Shown here: positions 44,769-55,800 of the stretch, in pieces | How positions within the stretch are numbered: position 1 is the stretch's first letter | How the letters are laid out: each line of letters begins with the position of its first letter | Assembly (NCBI GenBank): GCA_946902875.1 | Contig: OX336344.1 | Location: 20,977,791 to 21,041,790 of the forward strand | DNA length: 64,000 bases | Source: Nematopogon swammerdamellus | Taxonomy: Eukaryota; Arthropoda; Insecta; Lepidoptera; Adelidae | Direction: 5' to 3' | Position numbers and translations under genes: made by a program | The notes under the pieces: model-generated | Databases searched by the model: none | The model's input: the letters and a program-made list of their open reading frames with translations, nothing else | What the model was told of the DNA's origin: nothing

Positions 44769-45084
44769 GGTTTACATGTATTGCAATGGAGAACAAGAAG
44801 CGTGGTAACTATATTTTACCCTTCTATTTAGATTTAGACATGCTATATGCTTCACATCAGGTCTTCACCTGACACTATATTCTGTAAAATGTCGACTACT
44901 GTATTGGAACGTGTCATTATTTTTTATTGATATTACTCTCGTTCAATTACATCAAAGGTATTATTAAAATTAGATTTACTTCTTATCACATTCTCGGCGG
45001 TTCTACCAATTTGGAAATTTAGAATATACTGTCGTATAATATTTTTTTTTTACTTTTTAAGTTTTTTTATAAAAAAAAAATTTA

Positions 45085-45725
45085 TGGATACTCGAGACAA
45101 ATGGCGCCATCAGCGTGGATTTTTGAGCCGACGACGCCAAAATCATTCGGTTCGCAAGATTCATCTGGGGCTGCAAATTCCGTGCCGGTCTTTTTACGCT
45201 TCTCTTGAAAGATCCTATGTCATAGACTGAAGGAAATACATCGGGAGGAAGTGAATTTCAAGGTTTCGCCGTGCGGAAGATAAGGGAATTTCTGGAGTGC
45301 TTGGTCCGCACTTTAGGCAGCTCTACAGTAAAGGGATGCATTCCCTGTCTGCTATGCGTGGACCTATGGTGAAATGAATCATTTCGAACATCCCCTCAGA
45401 GCATCCGCTGTTGAACAGTCCATAGAACACACTTAGTGAACCAATGTCTCTACGGAGCTGCAAAGGTTATAGTTTGCAGGACACTTCAAAGTCGCTGACT
45501 AGGCGAAATGCACGTCTTTGGATCGAGTCTAACAAGCCAAGTTGATACTGAGAAGCCGCACCCCAAAGACAGGAGAAAAACTCCACCATGACCAAACCTG
45601 CGACTTAGAGAGCAGCAGCATTTGATCAGGCGAGCTTAGCTTTGTCCTCGATGTGACGGCCGAAGTTGAGTTCGCGGGTTAAGTTCACTCCAAGGATACT
45701 GAAGTGGTCATCGACGTTCAACCTT
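45085..45725 (-). mobile_element. LINE 3' coding end, second family (dead)
   Basis: The minus frame reads VDDHFSILGVNLTRELNFGR, HIEDKAKLA, LLDSIQRRAFRLV, SLSVFYGLFN and KPWNSLPPDVFPSVYDIGSF-like text, the standard sequence of blocks after the RT domain. Several stops and frame shifts interrupt it. Its final part is the source of the fragments at 5640, 30960, 38465 and 47990. Confidence 0.75.
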
Positions 45726-46612
45726 GTGCCCTAGAATTCGGGGTAAAGTAACAAAATGTTACATTTATATGAACAGAATTGTAATATTTTTAAGTTTGTG
45801 TCATTGACGGATATGATCGATAAATTGAAGAAACACGTCAACATTCTTAGATATGAAACGTTTATCTGCTGATATGATAACAGCTTTTGAATCATGAACA
45901 CCTTGTTTTACGCCTTTATTGTTATATTTGCTTTTTTTACCCTACCTATATTCCAATTAAATTATTGTCTGAAAGTATGAAAGAGAAATAGAAAGAAATA
46001 GATAAAGAAATAGAAAAAAAAGAAATAGAAATAGAAATATATGTATAGGGAGAGCTCCTGAAGAACGCGAGAGAGAGTTTACCGGGTCTGCAGAGGACTA
46101 CTACTACACATTGGTAGCAAGCAGTTAGCCGTAGTTGGTTGGTAGTAATGAAAATGGCGACACGATAGGCATTGGTGCCCCCTGATCACTGTTACATCGA
46201 TTCTTCACTGAATGTCTAGGCTGGTTCTTTGTCTAATGATAATAACTGTTGATAGACTAACATTAGAACCAGGCACCGTGGTGATGTCTTACAAGGTCTT
46301 TTGTGAATATTCTGGCTTTGTCTGGGATCTATAGGTCAAAATTTCAATAGAAAAATTTTGTTTATATAGACAATTTTAAACATAAACAATTTTATCTGAC
46401 GACGACAATAATATGTCGAAATATTATAAAAAAATGTGTTTTTTTAATAATGTATAAAAAAAATAACTAAAACCAAATATTATTTATATAGAAAAACTTT
46501 GTTTAGTATTTTATAAAAAAATTAGAGCGTTATAAGTACCCAGACTGCTGTATCTAATCTACCCGCGCCGACTCATTGGACTGATAGCGATATGAGGAAA
46601 ACGTTGCAGGTT
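45726..46612. other. Upstream region of the DM9 gene
   Basis: AT-rich, with a (GAAATA)n-like run at 45975-46040. No exon or transposon end was recognised. Confidence 0.4.
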
Positions 46613-46648
46613 TATAAACACATCTGCTATACGCATCGGAACAGTTTC
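46613..46648 (+). promoter_or_regulatory. Putative core promoter of the DM9 gene
   Basis: TATAAA at 46613-46618 is followed about 30 bp later by an initiator-like AACAGTTTC (about 46640-46648). This predicts transcription start near 46643 and a 5'UTR of about 41 nt before the ATG at 46684. Confidence 0.55.
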
Positions 46649-46683
46649 ATTATTTTGTGAAATCGTTTGTGTTGTGGACAGAC

Positions 46684-49600
46684 ATGGCTAACCGTAAGTT
46701 TCTGTTTTCTCTTCAAGTTTAGCGATTTTTATCAACTACTAGTAATTGAAATTTTCGTGTTTTATTATGATTTTCATTAGTCCATACTACTTCGCCTGCT
46801 CTTTGTTCTAAGTATAGCTATCTTTGTTTTGGACTTCGCATTGATAGGACTAAGTTCTTCAAAATTATGGATCCAATGTCTTTGTTTTTGTTATCTTTGT
46901 TTTGCGCTTCGGATTGATAGGACTAAATTCTTCAAAATTAAGGATCCAAGTCTTTATTTGTAGTGTCGAAATTCTGATCAAGTCTGTTATCTCAGTTAAA
47001 TTCTTATAAATAAATATAACCGATAATTAATAATAAGAGTATGCTCTAGAAGATCTTATGGTGCTTCCAATTTATATTTAAATAACAATATTATAATGTT
47101 TAATAGCAACGCTGTGCAAATATTTTGCACTTGATGAAGTCTTAATTTCAAATAACCTGTCGAAGTTATATGTTCGTTTATTGCTAATCACAACTTTTAA
47201 TCCAAAATTTATATTCATAGTTTTATCCAACTTTCCTTTGTTGTTTCTAAATTTTAACAAGACTTAATTACAAAATGAAATACAAACTAAAACTACCTAT
47301 GAAATTAAATTTACCTAAAACTACAATTAAAATAATAATAAATATTATGTAAAATTAATATAAATGTATTGTAAAAATGTGAAATAAAGAGTATATAAAT
47401 GAATAATATTACTTACTTCATCTTTAAAATCGACTTTATTTCATTACAGCTCCCCCGCACGGGCCATACCCCCCTCCCCCTTACTACGGCCCCCCGCCGC
47501 CGGGGCCGTATCCGCCCCCTGCGCATGGGCATCCACCTCCGCCGCACCCAGCGTACTACGTCCCCGGGGCGGTGATGATGCCCTACCCGATGTATCCGGC
47601 TCCCTACCCGGCACCCGACACCTCGGCCGCGCAGCCTCCGACGTACGTCACCAACCACTACTACAACACGCTGGAGGCCTTGCCGCCCCTCGACGTCGTC
47701 GCGCCGGAAGTGAAGATAGCTGAAGGTGAACATACATTTTTCATTTTTTTTTATCTAATCCGGTATGGGTGGCTGAGTCGGATGGGCCAAAGCGCATGGC
47801 ACAGCTTTTCTATCATACAGACCTACTACAAATTAAGAAATCATAAACATTCCAAATCTATGCTATATTTACGGTATTATTGACATTTGAATAGGCAAAC
47901 CAATTTTTGACACCACAGCCCCCCAGCCCAAATTATGTTTTACAAGTCGGCGCCCGTGCCGGTGTTATGGGCTGACATTTTTTTTTTTTTTTTATACTAA
48001 GCGCGACATGTGGCGCCGAGTCACCCATAAGGTGTCTAGCGAGGCCCATGGACATTCGGACGCAGGCGGGGGCTGTGAATGCCATGCCGGCCTGACAGGT
48101 GCCCATTCACGCCTCTCTTGAAGGACCCGAGACTATACTTGGGGGGAAATATGTGGGCAGGTAGAGCGTTCCAGACCTAGACCAGACGTTCACCTACATC
48201 ACGGATGATGTAGGTGATGTAGCCAAACGTGTCAGTTTCCATAAAAATAAAATAAAAAAATGTCCATATACATTTTCATACATCAACCGACCTTCAATTC
48301 GGTACGGTGGTACCAGCCCGGGCGGGTTAAACCCTACCACCCAGTAAGGTAAGAAAGGAAGGAACCTACAGTTTTACGTGGAATCCGAACCACGGTAAGC
48401 GTCCAACGGTCGGGCGGTCGGTCACCCGCTGACCGTAAAGAAAGAAGGGAGTCATATCCCTTAGTCGCCTTTTACGACATACACGGGGAGCGATGCAGTG
48501 GGGCTATTCTTTTAAAGTACCGCCCCACACGGTACAGTACCGGCCCTACACGGTACGTTCTAATTCCTATCACAGCTAATTCCAATATAAGTAAACATTT
48601 GTTGATCATTTTCGTCAGACAACAAACTTGCAGGCATCGAATGGGTTCCGGCCACCAACACCACCTCGCGCTACCTCGAGGGGCGAGCGGTGGTCGCTGG
48701 GCACGAGGGATGGGACGGTAGCCCGCTTTGGGTGATCCGGGCTTTCTACAATAGCGACCAGATCCCGGGCAAGCTCAGCGTCAGACACAACTCAGCGTAC
48801 GTTCCGTACGACGGCAAGGAGGTCTCCGTTCAGAACATTGAGGTTTGTATTTCATTTTTATTATGGCTTTTTATTTTTTCATTACCATATGGGGCCGGTA
48901 CTTAAAAAGAATATCCCCACTGCATCTCTCCCAATGCATGGCGTAAAAGGGATGAGGACAAGATGCCGTACTAAAGGGCGACAGGCTAGCCACATCGCAC
49001 CTTGGCACGGTACTTTCACCGAGTCATGCAGCAGGTGGGTCTTCGTGCCTTACTTGCTGCTTGATCGATTTAATCTTGTTCGAATACTCTGCGAAATGTG
49101 GTGGTCGGTGTTGTGCTGTAATTGTCCAGAGTGCTTGCAGCACAACACCGATTACTCTGCTTACCCCGATTGTCGAGATTCAGCGTGTGTGATATGTATG
49201 TATTTAATATAATATGGAAACTGACACGCTCGGCCTGCAACATCCATGCTTAATGCTTCCCTTCGGTCGTGCCGGCTGTAGTGAACTGGATGGAAAACAC
49301 GAACTATTTACATAACCGTTTTAACCGACCTTTCATTCAGTGCGTTGGTACCACCCCGGGCGGGTTAACTACCACCTAGTAAGGTAAGAAGGGAAGGGGC
49401 CTACAGTTATACGTGGAATCCGAACCATGGTCAGCCTCCAACGATCGAGCGGTCACCCATCCAAGTACTGACCACGCCCAGGTACGCTTACGATCACGAC
49501 CGACAGTCGACCGATCGTACCACTGAGCTACCGAGGCTGACTAGGTGTGATACTGTCTGATATCCCTTCGAATATGTTGCCGTTGAGCTGGTCATCATCA

Positions 49601-51761
49601 GACCCTGAAGATTTGTAAATGTGCAACGTCCATAGTGCTACTAAACTTTTGAGCCCAAAGTCGAAGTACCTAGTTGTGATACTATCTGATATCCCTTCGT
49701 TTCTGTTGCGATTTAGCTGATTATCATCAGACCCTGAAGATTTGTAAATGTGCAACGTCCATAGTGCTACTAAACTTTTGAGCCCAAAGTCGAAGTATCT
49801 AGATGTGATACTGTCTGATATCCCTTCGAATATTTTGCGATTGAGCTGATCATACCCTGTCACAAAACGTTTGATCCCAAAGTCGAAGTATCTGGATGTG
49901 ATACTGTCTGATATCCCTTCGAATCTGTTGCGATTGAGCCGAACATCACCAGACCGTGCCATTGTAAGTGAAGGTTCTCCACAATGCTAATTTAAATTTC
50001 AGCCCAAAATCAATGCGTCTAGGTGTAATATTGGCTGATATCTAGATCAAGATCTTTTGTAAAGTCACTATTTATATATAGGTCATATTGGTAGTTGGAC
50101 ATCTCGTTCAGTGGATTACTGAAGTCCGTGCTCCACCGAACACTAGTATAGGTTCTTAGTATTCATCATGTTTCGTGATCAAACTCCGAACATAGGCTAT
50201 TGCCACAATTGGAAATCATTGAATTGTTCAATGTTCGGAATAATTTCCCGGCGATGGATTTTATTTCATCCTCTCTAAATTATGTATACCTCTTTTTATC
50301 TTTAATCCTAATTCATGAGGATCTTTCTTTCTTTGAGAATTATTTTCATTGTCATAATACTTAATGATGAAATAACTGAATGTGCCATGGATGCCCTACC
50401 AAAGGATGCAAAATTAAATCGCTTTATTCCTTTGTTTCCAATGGCAGCATTTGAATTTGAAATATACATCCTTGGAAAATATTTGATAGTCATTAAACTA
50501 AGTCTAACTTCTTCTATTTTCAGGTGCTATGCGCTCCACCGGGGATGGTGCGTTGGGTACCAAGTGGTAACGGTCGCATCCCACCCAGCGCCATCCCTGG
50601 CGGAAACACGTCTTCAGGTGAACCTCTCTACATCGGGCGCGCTAGATATCAGATGTCATTGACTCCTGGCAAGGTATGGATCATATTGTTTTTTCTGTGG
50701 GATAACTTTGTATTTGTCCAGGAATTTGATTCAATTCAAAAAAACTGTTAGATCGGTTATTGGCAGCTTTTAATCCTATTGTACCTTTGTGTTGTATGAG
50801 CTATTATAACTTAGGGTTTTTTATTTAAATTTTATTTTATTAGGCGGGTTTTTTATTTAATTTTTATGGACACTGAAACGGTTGGCTACATCACTTACAA
50901 CATCCGCGATGTCAGCCCATAACACCGGGTGAACGAAGGTGCCATGTCAGTGCTTCCCTTCTATCGTGTCGGCTACACTGAACTCGACGGAAAACACAAA
51001 CTATTTATATAGCCGTTTCGACCGAAGTTTAATTCAGTGCGGTGGTAGCAACCCGGGCGGGTTAAACCCTACCACCGATTAAGGTAGGAAAGGAAGGGAC
51101 CTACAGTTTTACGTGGAATCCGAACCACGGTCAGGCTCTAACGGTCGAGCGGTCATCCATCCAAGGCAACAGTCGACTATCTGCACCACTGAGCTATCGA
51201 GGCTGACAACCCGATCAGGATTATGCCCGGATTCCAGTAATATTAAATTACAATATAACAATATTGACAATCTCAGGGTAATGTATAATCAATTTTTCCG
51301 TGAGGTAATCTTAAGATTAGTGGAACCATAAACAATCTGCGGATAATCCTGGACCTGAGCATGTTCATACCAGATCATGAAACTAAAATACGTCTTGATT
51401 AAGATCGCTGATTAACACTCGCTGTGTTACTATTCTCAAATCAAAACAAACGTGCAGTTCGCATAATAAAGTTTTATGGCTCCGTGAAGGGAATCTCCCT
51501 TCACTAAGCCATAAAATTTTGTTGTGCGAGCTGCACGTTTGTTTTGATTTGAGAATAAATATGAAACAAACTGAAACACATTAATTTAAGTGGCCCTTTA
51601 AAACTGCTTACTTTCACGACTTTCTTCTTTTCATCACAAATAAATTTTATGACAATCTCGTGTTTCACGCACAGGTTCACCCCAGTCACCAGACCTGCTA
51701 CATCTCCTTCGGAGGCAGCGAGGTGTCCCACAAGATGTACGACGTCCTATGCAGAGCTTGA
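46684..51761 (+). CDS. DM9-repeat (DUF3421) protein with Pro/Tyr-rich N-terminus, complete, 243 aa
   Basis: Exons: 46684-46693, 47450-47725, 48634-48842, 50524-50673 and 51675-51761, all GT-AG, phases 1-1-0-0. The product starts MANPPPHGPYPPPPYYGPPP; residues 1 to about 65 are rich in Pro, Tyr, Gly and His. Two DM9 repeats follow: residues 99-165 (WVPATNTTSRYLEGRAVVAG, with GSPLWVIRAFYNSDQIPGKL and AYVPYDGKE) and about 176-243 (WVPSGNGRIPPSAIPGG, EPLYIGRARY, TPGKVHPSHQTCYISFGG). DM9 proteins are small arthropod and mollusc proteins. Some act as lectins or in responses to pathogens (mosquito PRS1, oyster DM9CPs); the role here is inferred only. There is no signal peptide, so a cytosolic location is likely. 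Introns are loaded with SINEs. Poly(A) signal AATAAA at 52175-52180. Confidence 0.93.
47990..48540. mobile_element. SINE and LINE pile-up in DM9 intron 2
   Basis: A SINE body-alpha end (about 47955-47975) is broken by T-run and LINE fragment (47990-48180, GAGTCACCCATAAGGTGTCT), then resumes (48180-48245, ATCACGGATGATGTAGGTGA to TTTCCATAAAAATAAAA). Next come an S1 core/head on minus (about 48275-48440) and an S2 head on minus (about 48445-48560, GGAGTCATATCCCTTAGTCG to CCCCACACGGTAC). Confidence 0.65.
48885..49205 (+). mobile_element. S3 element in DM9 intron 3
   Basis: The head is CCATATGGGGCCGGTAC and the body beta contains GAGTCATGCAGCAGGTGGGT, ending GTGTGATATGTATGTA. It starts about 45 bp after the exon 3 donor. 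Confidence 0.75.
49212..49541 (-). mobile_element. S1 SINE in DM9 intron 3
   Basis: Minus orientation with head GTCAGCCTCGGTAGCTCAGT, the 5S-like GCGTGGTCAGTACTTGGATG, body alpha with a short deletion, and end TTTCCATATT. It directly abuts the S3 copy. Confidence 0.8.
49546..49965 (-). repeat. 129-bp tandem repeat that keeps an open minus-strand frame
   Basis: Units begin at TGTGATAC-type sequence at 49546, 49675 and 49804 (spacing exactly 129), with a shortened fourth unit near 49897. On the minus strand this gives a 144-codon open frame of 43-aa repeats containing FEGISDSITSRYFDFGLKSL and VALWTLHIYKSSGSDD. It lies in DM9 intron 3, antisense to the gene. Confidence 0.8.
50862..51208 (-). 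mobile_element. S1 SINE in DM9 intron 4
   Basis: Minus orientation. Body alpha is complete; the head is internally shortened, keeping GTCAGCCTCGATAGCTCAGT and the GGATG..GACCGCTCGACCGTT part but losing most of the 5S-like block. Confidence 0.75.
51430..51562. repeat. Hairpin (fold-back) in DM9 intron 4
   Basis: TATTCTCAAATCAAAACAAA mirrors TTTGTTTTGATTTGAGAATA. The arms continue over CGTGCAGTTCGCA and TTTATGGCT..GTGAAGGGA, about 62 bp each with a 3-5 bp loop at 51492-51497. Confidence 0.85.
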
Positions 51762-52180
51762 ACGCAAATTATAACCTACTAGCTTTTGCTAACTTTGATC
51801 GCATAGCCTTTGTCCATCCTGAAGGTTCGTTCTAAATATTGATAAAACAATTTTTCAAAATCGGATGAGTATTTTTGGAAAGTATCTCCTACATCCAAAC
51901 TTACAAACTTTACCTTTTTATGACATTAGTGTAGGTAGACGATCTTTTGGAACTACTTTGAGGAACTGATGGACTTATCTTTACGGGTGGTCACGACTTT
52001 AAAATCTTATTGAAGAAAAAGTGCCTTCTACAATTCCATGTCAATACTCTTTTCTGGTAAAGCATAAAAATTAATTATGTATGTCAGTGATTTGAATAAT
52101 AATGAACTAGAAAGATATTTTTTGTCATATAAATTTATGTATGTAGAAAATGTAAACTCAGAATTCATTCTTGAAATAAA

Positions 52181-52821
52181 CAATTAATATTTTATGGAAA
52201 ATCATGTTTATTTACATATCTTATTCAATAAATTACATCACGGTATTTTGATCGCAAAAATACCTCAATGTCGACATTAATTATAAAATATTTTGTCATC
52301 TGCTTATAATGTAAAACTGTTAAATAAATTAAAGTTATAATATTAATTAACATACAATTAGTTATTCATACAGTTTTAAGTAACTGGATCAATTTGCAAA
52401 TCATCGCATTCATTGTCATATTTGGCTTAACACAGATCTATTGATTTTATGATTTTAAGTACTTCAAACATTACCTATGTATCCTTTAGAAATGTTAAGT
52501 ACTGACATTCCATTCTTTCTCTGAAGCGACATATTAATCAGAATATTGTTATTCATTGCAGAATATCTCACCTGATTAACCACATAATTAAATTCAATAC
52601 CTTGCTATATCACAGTTGTCATCGAATACTTGTGCTTCAACCCTCTCTTTGACTTAAAGCCACAAGACAGATGTTTATCCTTCTTTCTCACTGTTGAGTT
52701 ACACAAAATTTTTCCAAATTTCTCGTTGAGTTTGTTAGAATTAAATGTTGAATAATTACTGCTACCCATTAGTTTTGGTTATCTATTGATCTTCTCTTCT
52801 CCATATTAGCGCTTTCGACAT
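52181..52821. other. Intergenic between convergent genes
   Basis: About 640 bp separates the DM9 poly(A) signal from the SLC46 poly(A) signal. AT-rich, nothing recognised. Confidence 0.5.
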
Positions 52822-52827
52822 TTTATT
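52822..52827 (-). promoter_or_regulatory. Poly(A) signal of the SLC46-like gene
   Basis: TTTATT on plus, that is AATAAA on minus, about 50 bp after the stop codon at 52876-52878. Confidence 0.6.
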
Positions 52828-52875
52828 TATGAAATATTTTGTAAAAGATACTCAAATAAGTAAAATTATATACAA

Positions 52876-55800
52876 TCACAACTTGCTCGTCACATGCATA
52901 CTTTCCATGATCGCTATCTCAATTTCTGACTGCAATCCAGAATCGTTACTAGATTGAATGATCTCCAACATTCCATTCTGCGGTAGTTTCTCCTCGCTTT
53001 CAAAAGCTGCATTGACGACTCCGAGATTCTCTGTCGCTCGTAGTTCCCTTTCCTTGGCTACCATCGCTTTCTCGTCGGCGACGGATTTGATCTCTTTCTT
53101 GTTGGCGATGTACAACCACCTGCCAAATTTGAGTAACATGTTTAACATTATTTCCTTCGCCTACTGTCCTTAGTTTTTCATAATCAATATTATTTTCGAA
53201 TTTAATCTATAATTCAGATGGAAAATGCACAGAACGTTCACAACTTTTCAGAAGTGTTGACGGGTTATGGTGTCTGTATGAGAGCCTTCAAAAGGACTAC
53301 TTTATAAGGAATATGTAAGTTCATTAATTAGTACTTTATGCTATTTTTCAAGAATAATACATACGGATTGATCCAAGAATAGATCACCCAAAAATTTAAT
53401 TTTTATTTTATTTACATTAAAAGTTAATGCATATCTAAATACTTATTGAAAGACTAAAAACGTCATTATGATTTAGTTTTAGGTTTATTTTTTAATTGTT
53501 CGTTTAGATTAAAATTTAAATTTAAGCAGCCATAACCGATGTGACGGAGAAATTCTCTATAGATCAAATGAATATGAAACATGTAGGTACACTCACGCGA
53601 ATATGAGAACGGCCGGCAGCGTGAGAAGAGCGCCGAGTAAGAAGAAGGCTCCAGGGAAGGTGTCTAGAGTAGAGGTATATAGTGTTGTGTACATAGGAGC
53701 GTAGACCAGCGGCATCATCGCTTCTGCTACACCGAACAGGGAGTTCACCTTACCTGTGGACATTGAAGAAACATTATTACATTTCTCTTGCCCTATTTAA
53801 AGATTATAGGCTCAAATTATTGCCGACTGACGAAAAATGGCCGCATCTCGCAACGGAAATCAGAAGTTCATTTATGTGTATAAACTCAATAATGATTGCG
53901 AACCTGCAGATTTCTGGATGGTAGTCACATGAGTAGATAGAGCGTTCATGATTTTTAAACCAAAGAAATTAAGTACAATTTAATTTCTATAGTTTCAAAA
54001 GACTTTAATAAGTACACGAAACCAAAGAAATGTAAATGAATGAAATGAATGAATAGTAAAACAGTACTAACCGAGCTCATCACTGGAGACGAGCTTAGAC
54101 ACCATGGAGCGCATCGCTATGAAGGAAGTCCCATTGAATATTTCAATCAACGGAGCTGTAAGAAAACATTGATATAGATTGTTATTTTGTATTAACTCTA
54201 ACCTGTAAAACTTAAAAACACCACAAAATACAGAAATTGGGAGAATGACTAGTTATTTACAATATACAAAACTGTAAAACAATATATGAAACCATTTTTA
54301 ATTATCTATTATGCACTAATATGAAGTATATTATAGTTTATCATAGTTATATTCCATATATTATATTTTACATTCATTCCCACACTAAAGTCAATTGCTA
54401 CTAACTAATTATATTTCACAATATACGACTCTCAAACATCCAAAGATTAATTGGGTGAAGTCCCAAGAAGACAAGTCTGGCTTTGTCCCTCATGTAAATT
54501 ATTTATTATCTGTTTCTGTAAAAAATGTTTTTTGAGCAATAAAGTACATATTTCTATCTGTTGTTGTATGTACAATTTTGGTAAATATTCAGATTCAGAT
54601 ATTTACACCATTGATAACACATTTTTTTGTTTAAATGATACGATTGGCTGCATACACCCGTGTTGTCAGTTCATCACACCTTGGTTACCGGGTGAACTAG
54701 TTGTCACGCCAGTGCTTCCCTTTGGTTGTACCACGTACACTAAACTGGACGTAGAGACGAACTATTTCATAGCCGTTTCGACGGACCTTAATCAGCGCGG
54801 TAGTAGCACTTCGGAATAGATTAAACCCTACCACCAGTAATGGAAAATAGAATGGGTTAGGTAGAATCCGAACTACAGTTAGCCTCAACGGTCAGACGGT
54901 CCGGTATGCTTATTTTCGACGATCTAACGCCGGTATAAAGTACCATAGAGGGCGATAAAATAAAAACAATATTTAATTGAATCACATGACTAAGTATGGT
55001 ATCAAAAATTAATTATATGAAATCAAGTAAGCTAAAGGTCTGGTTGCTCTGGTTCAGCGGTTCCCAGATAGTTGTACGTACGCCCACCAGAGGCGGCCCA
55101 AGGCGTGGGCGACGTGGGCGACAGCCCACGGTCTCGCGGCCCGAAGGGCCTCGCGCCTAGAAACTTTATGCAGCTTTGATTCATTAAAAATATTCAGCAG
55201 ATCTATTAAAAGAGACCCCGAGTAAACATGTTTAGACATAATCAAGGGCAAACTAAAGCTTACCATAAAGCCTTTATTAGACACAAGATGGGAAAGCAGG
55301 ACAGAGGCAGTGATTATTGCAATAATACAGTAGCTGTATTATTGCGATTTGATGATGTTGTTGAATGTATTGAGTATTGGCAAAATTGAGAGAGCCTCGC
55401 AAAATGTATCTTGCCTACATCAAATTAAGTTCATGCCCCGCCACTGACGCCCACCAAGGATACGCGTACCCCCAGGAGACGCAGGTTCAAAAGAAGCGGT
55501 ACGCGTGAGTGCAGTTTATTACCTTGTTCACCTCTACAATGTTAAGTAAAGAGAAAGGGACACTTATCTCATTAGTGTAAATTATCACCACTGATAAACG
55601 GTTGATTGGGACCACAGAGCATCAAATACCTACCGCGCGCGCCCCCTACTAGAGACGCCCTAAGCGATAATATTTGAAACGCAAAAACTACACGCAGTGC
55701 TGCTAGCGCTTCGTATGTGTGTGTGTGTTAGTATCGAGACTACACACAAAGAGGAGTAAGTTAGGCACACGCACAAAACAAATGCACACGCGAAACACAC

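Noticed and set aside
47413..47733. 106-aa Arg/Val-rich minus ORF
   Set aside because: Antisense shadow of the GC-rich DM9 exon 2.
49546..49965. CRISPR array
   Set aside because: Repeat units are contiguous 129-bp tandems without unique spacers, in a eukaryotic intron.
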